A stretch of DNA of 19,942 nucleotides from an uncultured Saprospiraceae bacterium (GCA_937127195.1 CAKZLT010000175.1:1-19942), one strand, 5' to 3'. Shown: positions 1 through 6,900, counted from the first letter of the stretch. The notes: generated by a model from the sequence alone, not told the origin. Numbers and translations are program-made.

Positions 1-34
1 CGCCACGCTAACAAAAGCGGCTTTTAATAGTCGG

Positions 35-51
35 GCGACGAGGCTCGTCGC
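35..51. repeat. GC-rich hairpin at the window edge
   Basis: An 8-bp perfect inverted repeat (GCGACGAG / CTCGTCGC) with a single-base loop lies in a short GC-rich patch within AT-rich DNA. GCTTTTAA occurs on both sides of the patch. It may be the tail of a repeat element or the terminator stem of a gene to the left, but the window starts too close to tell. I see no promoter matching the Bacteroidota consensus before the first gene. Confidence 0.35.
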
Positions 52-136
52 GCTACGGTAGCTTTTAAAAATATAACTAAACTTTTGAAACGCTGTACTT
101 AATATTAGAATTACTATTATTTTCAAATAATAAAAA

Positions 137-1000
137 ATGAAAAACTACTTATCATTAATCAAATTTAGCCATACTATTTTCGCACTTCCTTTTGCTTTGC
201 TCGGATTTTTTTTGGCGGTGTATATGGTACAAGACGGTGTTTTTACTAGCGAAACTTGGTATAAATTATTTCTAATTTTGCTTTGTATGGTATTTGCTAG
301 AAGTGCCGCAATGGCTTTCAATCGGTATATTGACAGAGATATTGATGCCAAAAATCCACGAACAGCCGTTCGAGAAATTCCTGCTGGAATCGTCTCTCCT
401 CGTTCTGCTTTATTTTTTATTATCATTAATGTTGTCCTATTTGTAGCTACTACCTATTTTATTAATCCACTTTGTTTTGCCCTCTCTCCTATTGCTTTGT
501 TAGTTGTATTGGGTTACAGTTACACCAAACGTTTTACGGCACTTTGCCATTTTGTGCTTGGATTAGGGTTGGCATTAGCTCCCGTAGGTGCTTATATTGC
601 TGTTACTGGGCATTTTGACTTATTACCTATCCTTTATGGAATTGTCGTTTTACTTTGGGTTTCTGGTTTTGACATCATTTATGCTTTGCAAGATGAAGAG
701 TTTGATAGCTCACTTGGATTAAACTCTATTCCTACTTTTTTAGGTAAAAATAAAGCATTGATACTTTCTTCTGTTTTACATATTCTTTGTGCCTTTATCG
801 TTATTCTAGCTGCTTTATTTGGTTCTTCTAGCTGGTTACATTGGGCAGGAGTTAGTGTATTTATAGCTCTATTATTCTATCAGCACTTGTTAGTTAAGCC
901 TAATGATTTGAGTAAAGTCAATTTAGCATTTTTTACTACAAATGGAGTTGCCAGTGTAATATTTGGAGTTTTAGCCATTTTGGATTTGATTTTTTTATAA
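137..1000 (+). CDS. UbiA-family polyprenyltransferase (menaquinone or ubiquinone-type pathway)
   Basis: Integral-membrane prenyltransferase that joins a polyprenyl chain to an aromatic acid during quinone synthesis. The first Asp-rich motif is visible as N62, D66 and D70 (FNRYIDRDID), and the second as D179 to D190 (DIIYALQDEEFD); these bind the Mg-diphosphate of the prenyl donor. The rest is a series of hydrophobic helices, and 287 residues is the normal family length. The sequence resembles the subgroup labelled putative 4-hydroxybenzoate polyprenyltransferase, which in organisms with the futalosine menaquinone route corresponds to MqnP. That assignment is inferred from family style; no mqn genes are in the window. 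The ATG at 137 begins directly with the typical N-terminal helix. An inverted-repeat element and then a WYL regulator follow on the same strand, so co-transcription is possible. Confidence 0.9.
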   Translation: MKNYLSLIKFSHTIFALPFALLGFFLAVYMVQDGVFTSETWYKLFLILLCMVFARSAAMAFNRYIDRDIDAKNPRTAVREIPAGIVSPRSALFFIIINVVLFVATTYFINPLCFALSPIALLVVLGYSYTKRFTALCHFVLGLGLALAPVGAYIAVTGHFDLLPILYGIVVLLWVSGFDIIYALQDEEFDSSLGLNSIPTFLGKNKALILSSVLHILCAFIVILAALFGSSSWLHWAGVSVFIALLFYQHLLVKPNDLSKVNLAFFTTNGVASVIFGVLAILDLIFL

Positions 1001-1007
1001 AAAAAAG

Positions 1008-1122
1008 GTTACTATTCAGTAGGTTAAAAAAGCGATTAAATAGATAAAAGGGCTACGAACAAAAGAGTCTCTGTTCTCTAAGCGCGTAGCGCGGTCTTTT
1101 AGTCTCTGTTCTGAATAGTAAC
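1008..1122 (-). mobile_element. MITE-like element, family B, copy 1
   Basis: A 115-bp element bounded by perfect 12-bp inverted repeats, GTTACTATTCAG at 1008-1019 and CTGAATAGTAAC at 1111-1122. It is flanked by an 8-bp direct repeat, AAAAAAAG, at 1000-1007 and 1123-1130, although A-rich DNA makes this weak alone. Read on the minus strand its interior aligns with the element at 11467-11603, sharing AACAGAGAC, TAAAAGACCGCG and ATCTATTTAA in the same order. It encodes no protein. It ends 14 bp before the WYL gene, so any transcript entering that gene from ubiA carries this hairpin. Confidence 0.72.
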
Positions 1123-1136
1123 AAAAAAAGAACAAC

Positions 1137-2180
1137 ATGGCACAAAACAAAAACGCTCTCATTCGCTATCGGACAATTGATAAATGTCTTCAAAATCGTT
1201 ATCGAAAATGGACACTTAATGATTTGATCGAAGCCTGTTCTGACGCATTATATGAATACGAAGGGAAAGATGTCAACGTTAGTAAACGTACCGTTCAGCT
1301 AGATATTCAATTGATGCGAAGTGACAAGTTAGGTTATAATGCGCCAATTGTTGTTTATGAAAAACGCTATTACAAATACGAAAATCCCAATTATTCCATC
1401 ACCGATATTCCTTTGACTGATTTGGATATGAAAGTCCTTTCGGAATCGGTAGAAATGCTCAAACAATTCAAAGATTTTTCTCTTTTTTCAGAGCTAGGTG
1501 GTATTATTCAGCGATTAGAAGACCGTGTTTATACCGAAAAAACCAAGCAACCAGCCATTATTCATTTAGATAAAAACGAAAACTTAAAAAACCTGCATCA
1601 TCTGGATGCACTTTATCAAGCGATTCTCAAAAAGCAAGTTCTACAAATTACCTATCAATCTTTCTCTGCACGACATCCTGGGAGTTTCAATTTCTTCCCC
1701 TATATTCTCAAAGAATTCAATAATCGATGGTTTCTGGTCGGTAAAAAAGAAAATAATAAGGGATTACTCACTTTAGCCCTTGACAGGTTACAAGAAATAA
1801 CTATTAATACTACTATTCCTTATAAAAAGGATGATTTCGACGCGGATGAATATTATAAAAATACTTACGGTGTAACTGTAATGAATAGCAAGCAATTGAT
1901 AGCAATCGAATTAATCGTTGACCGAAAGAATGCGCCTTACGTCTTAACGAAGCCCTTTCATTACTCTCAACAGTTAGTAGAAAAATATCCAGATAGAAGT
2001 ATAAAAATTAGTCTTTCTGTTCATCATAATTACGAAATTGAAAGACTATTATTAGGTTTTGGAGAAGGCGTTACCGTTCTTAAGCCTAGAGTTTTGCGCC
2101 AAAAAATAGAATGGAAACTCAGAAAAGCACTAGAAAAATATCAAGAATTGAGAGAAAATAAAGAAAACGATAAAACCTGA
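1137..2180 (+). CDS. WYL-domain transcriptional regulator
   Basis: Cytoplasmic DNA-binding regulator. Residues 1-80 look like a winged helix-turn-helix, with the recognition region around SKRTVQLDIQLMR (49-61). A WYL domain follows at about 155-225, with RWFLVG (197-202) in place of the usual RWYLVG and a conserved ALDRLQEI segment just after it. The last 100 residues fit the C-terminal extension common in this family. WYL domains are thought to sense ligands, often nucleic acid or nucleotides, and control DNA-damage, defence or metabolic genes. Nothing nearby names the target: there is no CRISPR array or restriction gene in the window. The start follows the element at 1008-1122 by 14 bp. The next feature downstream is a foldback element and then convergent arsR. 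Confidence 0.88.
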   Translation: MAQNKNALIRYRTIDKCLQNRYRKWTLNDLIEACSDALYEYEGKDVNVSKRTVQLDIQLMRSDKLGYNAPIVVYEKRYYKYENPNYSITDIPLTDLDMKVLSESVEMLKQFKDFSLFSELGGIIQRLEDRVYTEKTKQPAIIHLDKNENLKNLHHLDALYQAILKKQVLQITYQSFSARHPGSFNFFPYILKEFNNRWFLVGKKENNKGLLTLALDRLQEITINTTIPYKKDDFDADEYYKNTYGVTVMNSKQLIAIELIVDRKNAPYVLTKPFHYSQQLVEKYPDRSIKISLSVHHNYEIERLLLGFGEGVTVLKPRVLRQKIEWKLRKALEKYQELRENKENDKT

Positions 2181-2192
2181 ATATCATCAATA

Positions 2193-2639
2193 GTTACTAT
2201 TTAGAAGCGGGGCATGAGACCGCCCTAAAGGGCATAGCCGTATAGTTAAGGTGAAAAAGCCCCAAAGGGGTGAAATATTACAGCATTGGGGCTTGTCCCG
2301 ATGAGTGAAATATTACAGCATTGGGGCTTGTCCCGATGAGTGATAAATCATAAAATCATCCATTTCGCCCTGAATGGGTGACATATATTGCGCCCATTCA
2401 GGGCTGGTTAGGCGGTTTTTTCATATTTTAATCCATTCGGGACAAGCCCCAATGCTGTAATATTTCACCCCTTTGGGGCTTTTTTTGTGAATGATGACTT
2501 GGTTTTTCCTTAACTATACGGTTATGCCCTAAAGGGCGGCGAGAAGCGAGTTAAAGCGTGAAACACTTAAAAGTCGCTATAATATCTCGCTTCTCGCAGC
2601 CCTTTAGAGCGGTCTCGTCTCTCGGTTCTGAATAATAAA
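2193..2639. mobile_element. composite nested foldback element, family A
   Basis: A 447-bp gene-free element between convergent genes. Its ends are degenerate versions of the shared 12-bp terminus (GTTACTATTTAG at 2193-2204; CTGAATAATAAA at 2628-2639), and I see no flanking direct repeat. Inside lie several nested inverted repeats. 2236-2251 (CCGTATAGTTAAGG) pairs with 2508-2522. 2254-2300 pairs perfectly over 47 bp with 2438-2484. A 12-bp hairpin lies in the centre (2367-2378 with 2393-2404). A separate hairpin in the right arm pairs 2539-2550 with 2586-2597 (GCGAGAAGCGAG / CTCGCTTCTCGC). The arms share GAGAAGCGAGA-type sequence with the elements at 9106 and 10971. It looks like an A-type element into which a second, longer inverted repeat was inserted. 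Confidence 0.7.
2271..2340 (+). repeat. two perfect 35-bp direct repeats inside the composite element
   Basis: The unit at 2271-2305 (beginning TGAAATATTACAGC and ending CCCGATGAG) is repeated without change at 2306-2340. Most of it also occurs inverted at 2438-2475. The duplication is confined to the left arm and suggests a recent slippage or unequal-exchange event in the foldback. Confidence 0.9.
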
Positions 2640-2679
2640 AAAGCCTTTACAATAGTATGAAACTATTATAAAGGCCTTT
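2640..2679 (-). terminator. intrinsic terminator of arsR
   Basis: A stem formed by 2640-2656 and 2662-2679, with loop ATGAA, one bulged base and one mismatch. On the minus strand it is followed by a T-rich run (complement of AATAATAAAAAA), which suits termination of the leftward arsR transcript. It abuts the right end of the composite element. Confidence 0.7.
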
Positions 2680-2699
2680 CCATGAAAAATAAAAAAATC

Positions 2700-3038
2700 T
2701 TACACATTCAAATCTTCTACCAAAGAAGAAATTTGCTCTAAACGCTCTGGATTCAAAGAGTAATAAATGAATTTCCCCTGACGTTCCGTTACTACTACTT
2801 GAGCTTTACGAAGAATAGCCAAATGTTGAGAAGCTACAGATTGCTCGATACGTAATTTGATATAAATATCAGTAACAGTCATTTTAGCATTACTGCTTAA
2901 TACCTCGATAATATCCTGACGAAGATTATGATTAACTGCGCGCAATACCATTACCGCTTTTCTTAATTCTCTGTAATCTAATAATACATCATTACTGTTC
3001 GATTTCAATAATACTTGTGCTCCTGTTTGATTTGACAT
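2700..3038 (-). CDS. ArsR-family winged-helix repressor
   Basis: A 112-residue DNA-binding protein of the small ArsR/SmtB type. The helix-turn-helix lies at about residues 52-80 (TVTDIYIKLRIEQSVASQHLAILRKA region), followed by the beta-hairpin wing ending GKFIYYSLN. The protein contains no cysteine and lacks the C-terminal Asp/His pattern of alpha-5 metal sites, so it is probably not a classical metal sensor; many relatives sense redox state or ligands, or act only as repressors. The promoter region carries a 9-bp inverted repeat at 3082-3119 that could be its own operator. It has its own terminator and does not appear to share a transcript with apbE, which lies 399 bp upstream. Confidence 0.88.
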   Translation of the reverse strand: MSNQTGAQVLLKSNSNDVLLDYRELRKAVMVLRAVNHNLRQDIIEVLSSNAKMTVTDIYIKLRIEQSVASQHLAILRKAQVVVTERQGKFIYYSLNPERLEQISSLVEDLNV

Positions 3039-3081
3039 GGTTCAGATTTTTATATTTTGAATAATTTAAGTCGAATTATAT

Positions 3082-3119
3082 GCTATTTATTTATAAGATA
3101 TAAGTTCTTTATAAATAGC
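3082..3119. promoter_or_regulatory. inverted repeat upstream of arsR, possible operator
   Basis: GCTATTTAT at 3082-3090 and ATAAATAGC at 3111-3119 form a 9-bp perfect inverted repeat centred about 62 bp before the arsR start. Small ArsR repressors often bind imperfect palindromes at their own promoter, so autoregulation is plausible. The half-site spacing is wider than usual for the family, and AT-rich DNA yields such repeats by chance. Confidence 0.3.
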
Positions 3120-3437
3120 CTGTAACAAATAGGTTTATTAATAAGTCGAAACAAATTATAAAAACGTTGCATACGATTAAAAAAATATTTATTTTTTTTT
3201 AATTTTTCTTCAAAACTATATATAAAACACTATTAAGTGGCTTAATACAAATACGTTTTTAAAACCATATAACTCTTTGTTACTTGTTTTCTATTAACAA
3301 CAAAAGTTATTCCAAACATCATTTTTTAATAATATTAAAAATAAAAATGTATAATAACTTTAATATCTAACACTTATAATCAACAAATAACAATTATTTA
3401 TCTTTTCAATTTACGCTCAAAAAAAAATCAACTATTT
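3120..3437. other. AT-rich intergenic DNA without a gene
   Basis: This stretch separates the arsR promoter from the 3' end of apbE. It is very AT-rich, with several A and T runs. I find no open reading frame with family features, no tRNA, no clear -7/-33 promoter match and no strong terminator stem. Confidence 0.6.
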
Positions 3438-4493
3438 TTAATTTTCTTTTATAATCAACTCCTTAAAACCATCCGTTGCTTTTACTTTCATCTCTCCATT
3501 ATCATCATAAATAAAATACGCCTCAATTTCCTTTCTTTCATTTGCCAATGTCCATGCTTTCTCTAATCCCATAACCATAAAAGCCGTAGCGTAAGCATCT
3601 GCTGTCATGCAATTATCCATTACAACCGAAACACTAAGCAAATTACTCATCTCAGGATAGCCCGTTTTGGGATTAATCGAATGTGCGTATTTTTTACCAT
3701 CAACTTCATAATAATTTCTATAATTTCCTGAAGTTGCAATTGCTCTATTACTCACTTGTATCAATGCCTTAAAATCCGAATTCGGATTCGCATTTTCGAC
3801 AGGCGTATTGATTCCTAGTGTCCAAACATCCCCCAAAGCGTTCACGCCTTTCGTTACTGTTTCGCCACCTATCTCTACCAAATAGTTCTCAACATCATTA
3901 TTTTTCAGCAAATTTGCCACAGCATCTACGCCATAGCCTTTCGCTATCGCACTAAAATCCAACTGTGTAGCTGCCAAAGATTTCTTATATATATATATAG
4001 TAGTATCTTTTTTTGACCTTTCCATCCAAGTTTTCTCAAATCCTGTCGTCGAAAGCAATTCCTTAACTTTATTTTTATCCGCATTTTCTACCGCTATTTT
4101 TCGTTTTCCAAAGCCCCAATAATACACTAAAGGCATTACCGTAGGGTCAAAATAACCGCCTGTTACCTCATAAATATCTTTTGCAGCAAGGTAATTCATC
4201 TTAAAATGTGGCGCAGACGTAGAACTCATTTCCAACATTTCGCCTGTATTAAAACTAGAAATCAATGAACTAGAGTCATAAGTATTGACTTGAGCGTTAA
4301 TTTCGACAAGTAAAGAATCAATCGCGGATTGATAATTGACATCAGAACTATAAGTCAGCGAATAAGTTGTTCCCATTGTTTCACCTATTATTTTTGAATA
4401 CGAAATAGTACCTCTGTTCGTTTCGGCTGTTTTAGGATTTTGACAAGCAACAAATCCAATAACTAAAAATAAAAGTCCTAATAAATTTTTCAT
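3438..4493 (-). CDS. apbE: FAD:protein FMN transferase (ApbE family), lipoprotein
   Basis: Transfers FMN from FAD to a threonine of a target flavoprotein (for example subunits of Na+-NQR or RNF complexes, or FMN-binding-domain proteins) outside the cytoplasmic membrane. The N-terminus is a lipoprotein signal with lipobox GFVAC, so C17 should be lipidated. Family motifs are present: GETMGTTYSL near residue 37; AKGYGVD at 184-190; EIGGE at 207-211; HSINPKTGYP at 271-280; and the metal-binding ADAYAT at 298-303 with D299. The length of 351 residues is normal. No flavoprotein target is in the window, so the substrate must be encoded elsewhere. A -7-type promoter lies close upstream. The gene stands alone on its strand, 399 bp from arsR. 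Confidence 0.93.
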   Translation of the reverse strand: MKNLLGLLFLVIGFVACQNPKTAETNRGTISYSKIIGETMGTTYSLTYSSDVNYQSAIDSLLVEINAQVNTYDSSSLISSFNTGEMLEMSSTSAPHFKMNYLAAKDIYEVTGGYFDPTVMPLVYYWGFGKRKIAVENADKNKVKELLSTTGFEKTWMERSKKDTTIYIYKKSLAATQLDFSAIAKGYGVDAVANLLKNNDVENYLVEIGGETVTKGVNALGDVWTLGINTPVENANPNSDFKALIQVSNRAIATSGNYRNYYEVDGKKYAHSINPKTGYPEMSNLLSVSVVMDNCMTADAYATAFMVMGLEKAWTLANERKEIEAYFIYDDNGEMKVKATDGFKELIIKEN

Positions 4494-4520
4494 ATAGTTT
4501 TTTACTCGTTAAGAAATGAC

Positions 4521-4528
4521 CAAATATA
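4521..4528 (-). promoter_or_regulatory. candidate -7 element of the apbE promoter
   Basis: On the minus strand this reads TATATTTG, an exact match to the Bacteroidota TAnnTTTG element, 28 bp before the start codon. I do not see a TTG at the expected -33 position, so the match is partial. Confidence 0.4.
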
Positions 4529-4818
4529 GTTTTTTGACTTTTTATATAAAACTACTTTTCTAAAAAAGAATTTCAATCATTTTAAATAAAACACAAAAAC
4601 AAGCTATAAAAACATTTTTTTAAGCTAAAATGTCAAATTCAATATTTTTCATCTTAATTAAAAAATACATTTCTTTTACACAAACATCAGTCTTTCAATA
4701 TTTTTATTATTATTTTTTATAAAAATAGCTTTTAAAAACGCCTCAAAAACCTACCAAACCATCTTTTACATATTTTTTTTATAAAAAACACTTATTCTTT
4801 TATAAAAAACAAAAAAAC
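4529..4818. other. AT-rich intergenic DNA without a gene
   Basis: Very AT-rich DNA between the apbE promoter and the tandem hairpin repeats. It contains several T(n)ATAAAA stretches but no supported gene, no tRNA and no convincing promoter until the TGGCAC motif at 4819. Confidence 0.6.
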
Positions 4819-4834
4819 TGGCACAGAATTAGCT
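4819..4834 (+). promoter_or_regulatory. candidate sigma-54 (-24/-12) promoter
   Basis: TGGCAC, five bases, TAGCT: the GG at 4820-4821 and GC at 4832-4833 are separated by exactly 10 bp, as the -24/-12 consensus TGGCAC-N5-TTGCW requires, with one mismatch in the -12 box. GC-containing motifs are rare in this AT-rich gap. Transcription would begin near 4845, just where the tandem hairpin repeats begin. No sigma-54 activator is in the window, and one match of this kind can occur by chance. Confidence 0.35.
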
Positions 4835-4846
4835 ATTATATAGACA

Positions 4847-4960
4847 AGTAGTTAAGGTTAAAAAAATTGGGAGTAGTTACCCAATCCAAACAAATAAAAA
4901 AATAGTTAAGATTAGGGAGTAGTTACCCAAATCCAAACAAATAAAAAGTAGTTAAGGTTA
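4847..4960 (+). repeat. tandem repeats with AGTAGTTA motifs
   Basis: GTTAAGGTTA or GTTAAGATTA recurs at 4851, 4904 and 4951, giving units of 53 and 47 bp plus a partial third. Each full unit also contains GGGAGTAGTTACCCAA followed by ATCCAAACAAATAAAA. AGTAGTTA itself appears at 4847, 4872, 4919 and 4948, both in the linkers and in the hairpin loops. Confidence 0.85.
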
Positions 4961-4968
4961 ATAAGTGG

Positions 4969-5007
4969 TGGTTCTGAAAATTCGTTTTCAGGACCATTTA
5001 TTTTTCT
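4969..5007 (+). terminator. intrinsic terminator with UUCG tetraloop
   Basis: TGGTTCTGAAAA (4969-4980), loop TTCG (4981-4984) and TTTTCAGGACCA (4985-4996) form a 12-bp stem with one G-U pair, followed by TTTATTTTTCT. This is a strong rightward terminator, with no upstream gene on the same strand in the preceding 2.7 kb. Confidence 0.8.
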
Positions 5008-5050
5008 AGACCAATTTTCAATACCAAAAAGTATTTTCTTTTAGTGAGAA

Positions 5051-5245
5051 TAGACTTTATTCTAAAATGGTTTTGTAATGAATGGAAATTCAGATTTTGA
5101 AACTAATCAAGGCGGTAAAACCTTTAGCTCACGAGGCTTGACCGAGTAAACGGAGTTTAGCCGCAGCTAAATGAGTCTTTTGCCAACGAAGAGTAGTTTC
5201 AAAAGATAATTTAGCTTCATACAAAATTATTTAGAATAAAGTCTA
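5051..5245. repeat. 195-bp foldback sequence
   Basis: The ends are a perfect 16-bp inverted repeat, TAGACTTTATTCTAAA (5051-5066) and TTTAGAATAAAGTCTA (5230-5245). The pairing continues inward with mismatches: TTTTGTAATGAA near 5071 against TTCATACAAAA near 5216, and GATTTTGAAACTA near 5093 against TAGTTTCAAAAGAT near 5194. The centre (5110-5190) is more GC-rich. The ends are not those of the GTTACTATTCAG elements, so it is a different family. No protein is encoded. Confidence 0.7.
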
Positions 5246-5262
5246 ATGCTTTTACAAGTTTT

Positions 5263-5271
5263 CCCCCCCCC
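5263..5271 (+). repeat. C9 homopolymer tract
   Basis: Nine consecutive cytosines in AT-rich DNA, 124 bp before the NlpC/P60 start and just outside the foldback. Such tracts slip easily during replication; when located in promoter regions they can change expression. I cannot place a promoter around it with confidence. Confidence 0.85.
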
Positions 5272-5394
5272 ATTTACCTTATTAAGGATACTCAATATAT
5301 AATAAGCCGCTATTTTTTGACGTTTCTTATCAGAATAATTCATATCATTTTTGAATAAATTCAACCCAACATTTATCAACAGCAAATCACCACT

Positions 5395-5934
5395 ATGAAA
5401 CAAAGAATTCAATATTTAATTCTAGCATCACTATTTATGTTCTCAATGAATTCATGTGAATTTATTAGAGATTTGACGGCTCCCGTCGAGAATAATCACA
5501 GCAAAGAAAAAAATACTTCTTCTAAAAAAGTGGATGCAGAATCAAGACTTCGTGGCAACTTAACCAAAGAAAGTAGAAAACACATTGGCACTAAATACAA
5601 ATACGCAGGCAAAGTTCCTTCTACTGGTTTTGATTGTTCAGGTTTTACTTCTTACGTGTACAAACAATATGACAAACAGTTGTCTTCTAGCTCTAGTGCG
5701 CAGTCAAAACAAGGCAAAAAAATTCCACTCAAAAATGTAAAACCTGGTGATTTAGTGTTCTTTTCGCGGAACGGTAAGACCATTATGCACGTTGCACTAG
5801 TCATTTCGAACACTTCCGAAGGTGTAAATGTCATACATAGTACATCATCAAAAGGAGTCATTATTCAGAATATTTCAAAATCAAATTATTGGAAACCCAA
5901 AATATTGTTTGCTCGTGACGTACTAAGTGAGTAA
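5395..5934 (+). CDS. NlpC/P60-family peptidoglycan hydrolase, lipoprotein
   Basis: Likely D,L-endopeptidase that cuts peptide stems of peptidoglycan. The N-terminus is a lipoprotein signal with MNSC before lipidated C21, so the enzyme should be tethered to a membrane facing the periplasm. After a short polar linker, the NlpC/P60 domain occupies about residues 58-175: catalytic C81 in FDCSGF, catalytic H132 in MHVALVI, and a third polar residue H148 in IHSTS. KPGDLVFF (116-123) is the usual conserved strand. The size of 179 residues fits the single-domain Spr/NlpC type. It precedes adk by 158 bp on the same strand, but the gap holds its own palindromes, so they may not share a transcript. Confidence 0.92.
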   Translation: MKQRIQYLILASLFMFSMNSCEFIRDLTAPVENNHSKEKNTSSKKVDAESRLRGNLTKESRKHIGTKYKYAGKVPSTGFDCSGFTSYVYKQYDKQLSSSSSAQSKQGKKIPLKNVKPGDLVFFSRNGKTIMHVALVISNTSEGVNVIHSTSSKGVIIQNISKSNYWKPKILFARDVLSE

Positions 5935-6010
5935 TGATATTCTAAAAACAAGATTTCGTTAAACAAATTATAAAAAAAATAATATAATATAATTCCTTGT
6001 TTTTTAAGGA

Positions 6011-6027
6011 GTTATTAGTAATAACTG
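6011..6027. repeat. short palindrome in the adk leader
   Basis: AGTTATTA, one base, TAATAACT: an 8-bp perfect inverted repeat 66 bp before adk. A second weak pairing lies outside it (AAAAACAAG at 5944 with CTTGTTTTT at 5996). Either could help end the NlpC transcript or mark a protein-binding site near the adk promoter; no U-run makes it a clear terminator. Confidence 0.3.
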
Positions 6028-6092
6028 ATGAGATTTACTTAATTTCGCATATAGTTTTCTATATATTTCATGCTATAAAATTAATGTTGTAA

Positions 6093-6677
6093 ATGATTAA
6101 TCTCATCTTATTTGGACCTCCAGGAAGTGGAAAAGGTACTCAAGCTGCTAAGTTAGTAGAACAATATAACTTGTACCATATTTCGACAGGAGATATGTTC
6201 AGAAGCGAAATCGGGAATAAGACAGAATTGGGACTTTTGGCTAAATCATACATGGATAAAGGTGCATTAGTACCTGATGAAGTGACTATCAATATGCTAG
6301 CAAAGCGTGTCGAAGATAACCCAAAAGTAAAAGGATTTATCTTTGATGGTTTTCCTCGCACCGTTGCACAAGCAACTGCTCTAGATAAAATGTTGGCAGA
6401 AAAAGGAACTCCTATTACTGCTTTATTAGAGTTGGTTGTTCCTGCTGAAGAGTTAATCGTTCGATTGATGAACAGAGCCAAAACATCTGGTAGAGTAGAT
6501 GATGGTAAGCCTAATATCATCAAAAATCGTATTCAAGTATATCGTGAAACAACAGCACCTGTTGCCAACTATTACGATGAACAAGATAAAACCTACAAGG
6601 TCAAGGGCTTAGGTTCGATCGAAGAAATTACGACCAAATTAACTGATGCGTTAGATAGTGTCTTGACCACAGTTTAA
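6093..6677 (+). CDS. adk: adenylate kinase
   Basis: Catalyses ATP + AMP = 2 ADP in the cytoplasm and keeps adenine nucleotides in balance. The Walker A loop GPPGSGKGT is at residues 8-16, the AMP-binding STGDMFR at 31-37 and DGFPRT at 85-90. The LID region (about 122-145, with SGRVDDGKPNII) is the short type without zinc-binding cysteines, which explains the length of 194 residues, usual for Bacteroidota. The start chosen gives MINLILFGPPGSGKGT, the normal N-terminus; an ATG ten bases earlier opens only a two-codon frame (ATG TTG TAA). Two hairpins follow the stop codon, the second being a strong terminator. Confidence 0.97.
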   Translation: MINLILFGPPGSGKGTQAAKLVEQYNLYHISTGDMFRSEIGNKTELGLLAKSYMDKGALVPDEVTINMLAKRVEDNPKVKGFIFDGFPRTVAQATALDKMLAEKGTPITALLELVVPAEELIVRLMNRAKTSGRVDDGKPNIIKNRIQVYRETTAPVANYYDEQDKTYKVKGLGSIEEITTKLTDALDSVLTTV

Positions 6678-6702
6678 TAGAATAATTTGGGTATTTGAAT
6701 GC

Positions 6703-6738
6703 TTTAGTTTTATTCAAAACAATCTGAATAAAACTAAA
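6703..6738. repeat. hairpin in the adk 3' region
   Basis: TTTAGTTTTATTC (6703-6715) and GAATAAAACTAAA (6726-6738) form a perfect 13-bp stem with a 10-nt loop. No T-run follows on either strand, so it is not a classical terminator. It may protect the adk mRNA 3' end. Confidence 0.6.
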
Positions 6739-6760
6739 AAAGCCATTCTCTAAAAAAAAA

Positions 6761-6795
6761 TTCATTACTAACTCGCTTAGTAATGAATTTTTTTT
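6761..6795. terminator. intrinsic terminator after adk
   Basis: TTCATTACTA and TAGTAATGAA (6761-6770, 6778-6787) form a 10-bp stem that extends through flanking A and T runs; eight T residues follow at 6788-6795. It is symmetrical enough to work in both directions but serves the rightward adk transcript here. Confidence 0.85.
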
Positions 6796-6900
6796 GTCTT
6801 AAATCTATTTTCACCTCCAAATTTTCGTTTCCTCGACTCTTCGAAAATGCCATTTTTCCTAAAAGCAAAACATTTAAGCTTTTCATAATGTAAAAAATAT

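Larger units (their letters stand above)
4845..5007 (+). ncRNA. candidate small RNA with tandem hairpins
   Basis: A possible -24/-12 promoter, a repeat array and an orphan intrinsic terminator follow one another within about 190 bp with no open reading frame. The predicted transcript of roughly 160 nt would hold two similar hairpins with the same 8-nt loop AGUAGUUA (stems 4866-4871/4880-4885 and 4909-4916/4925-4932, the second with one mismatch), A-rich linkers, and a 12-bp terminator stem capped by UUCG. No gene on this strand lies upstream, so the terminator must belong to something transcribed from this gap. It matches no RNA family I recognise. Confidence 0.4.

Noticed and set aside
2271..2340. 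CRISPR repeats
   Set aside because: Two 35-bp repeats are directly adjacent with no spacer, and the sequence also occurs inverted in the same foldback; no cas gene is present.
3082..3119. Metal-responsive operator for arsR
   Set aside because: The regulator has no cysteine and no evident alpha-5 metal site, so the inverted repeat is kept only as a possible autoregulatory site.
4847..5007. Type III toxin-antitoxin RNA (tandem repeats followed by a terminator)
   Set aside because: The layout of repeats then terminator fits, but no toxin-sized gene follows; the next gene is an exported NlpC/P60 hydrolase 388 bp away with its own lipoprotein signal.
5227..5412. A 61-codon minus-strand open frame
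   Set aside because: It spans the foldback arm, the C9 tract and the start of the NlpC/P60 gene; no start context, motif or neighbour supports it.
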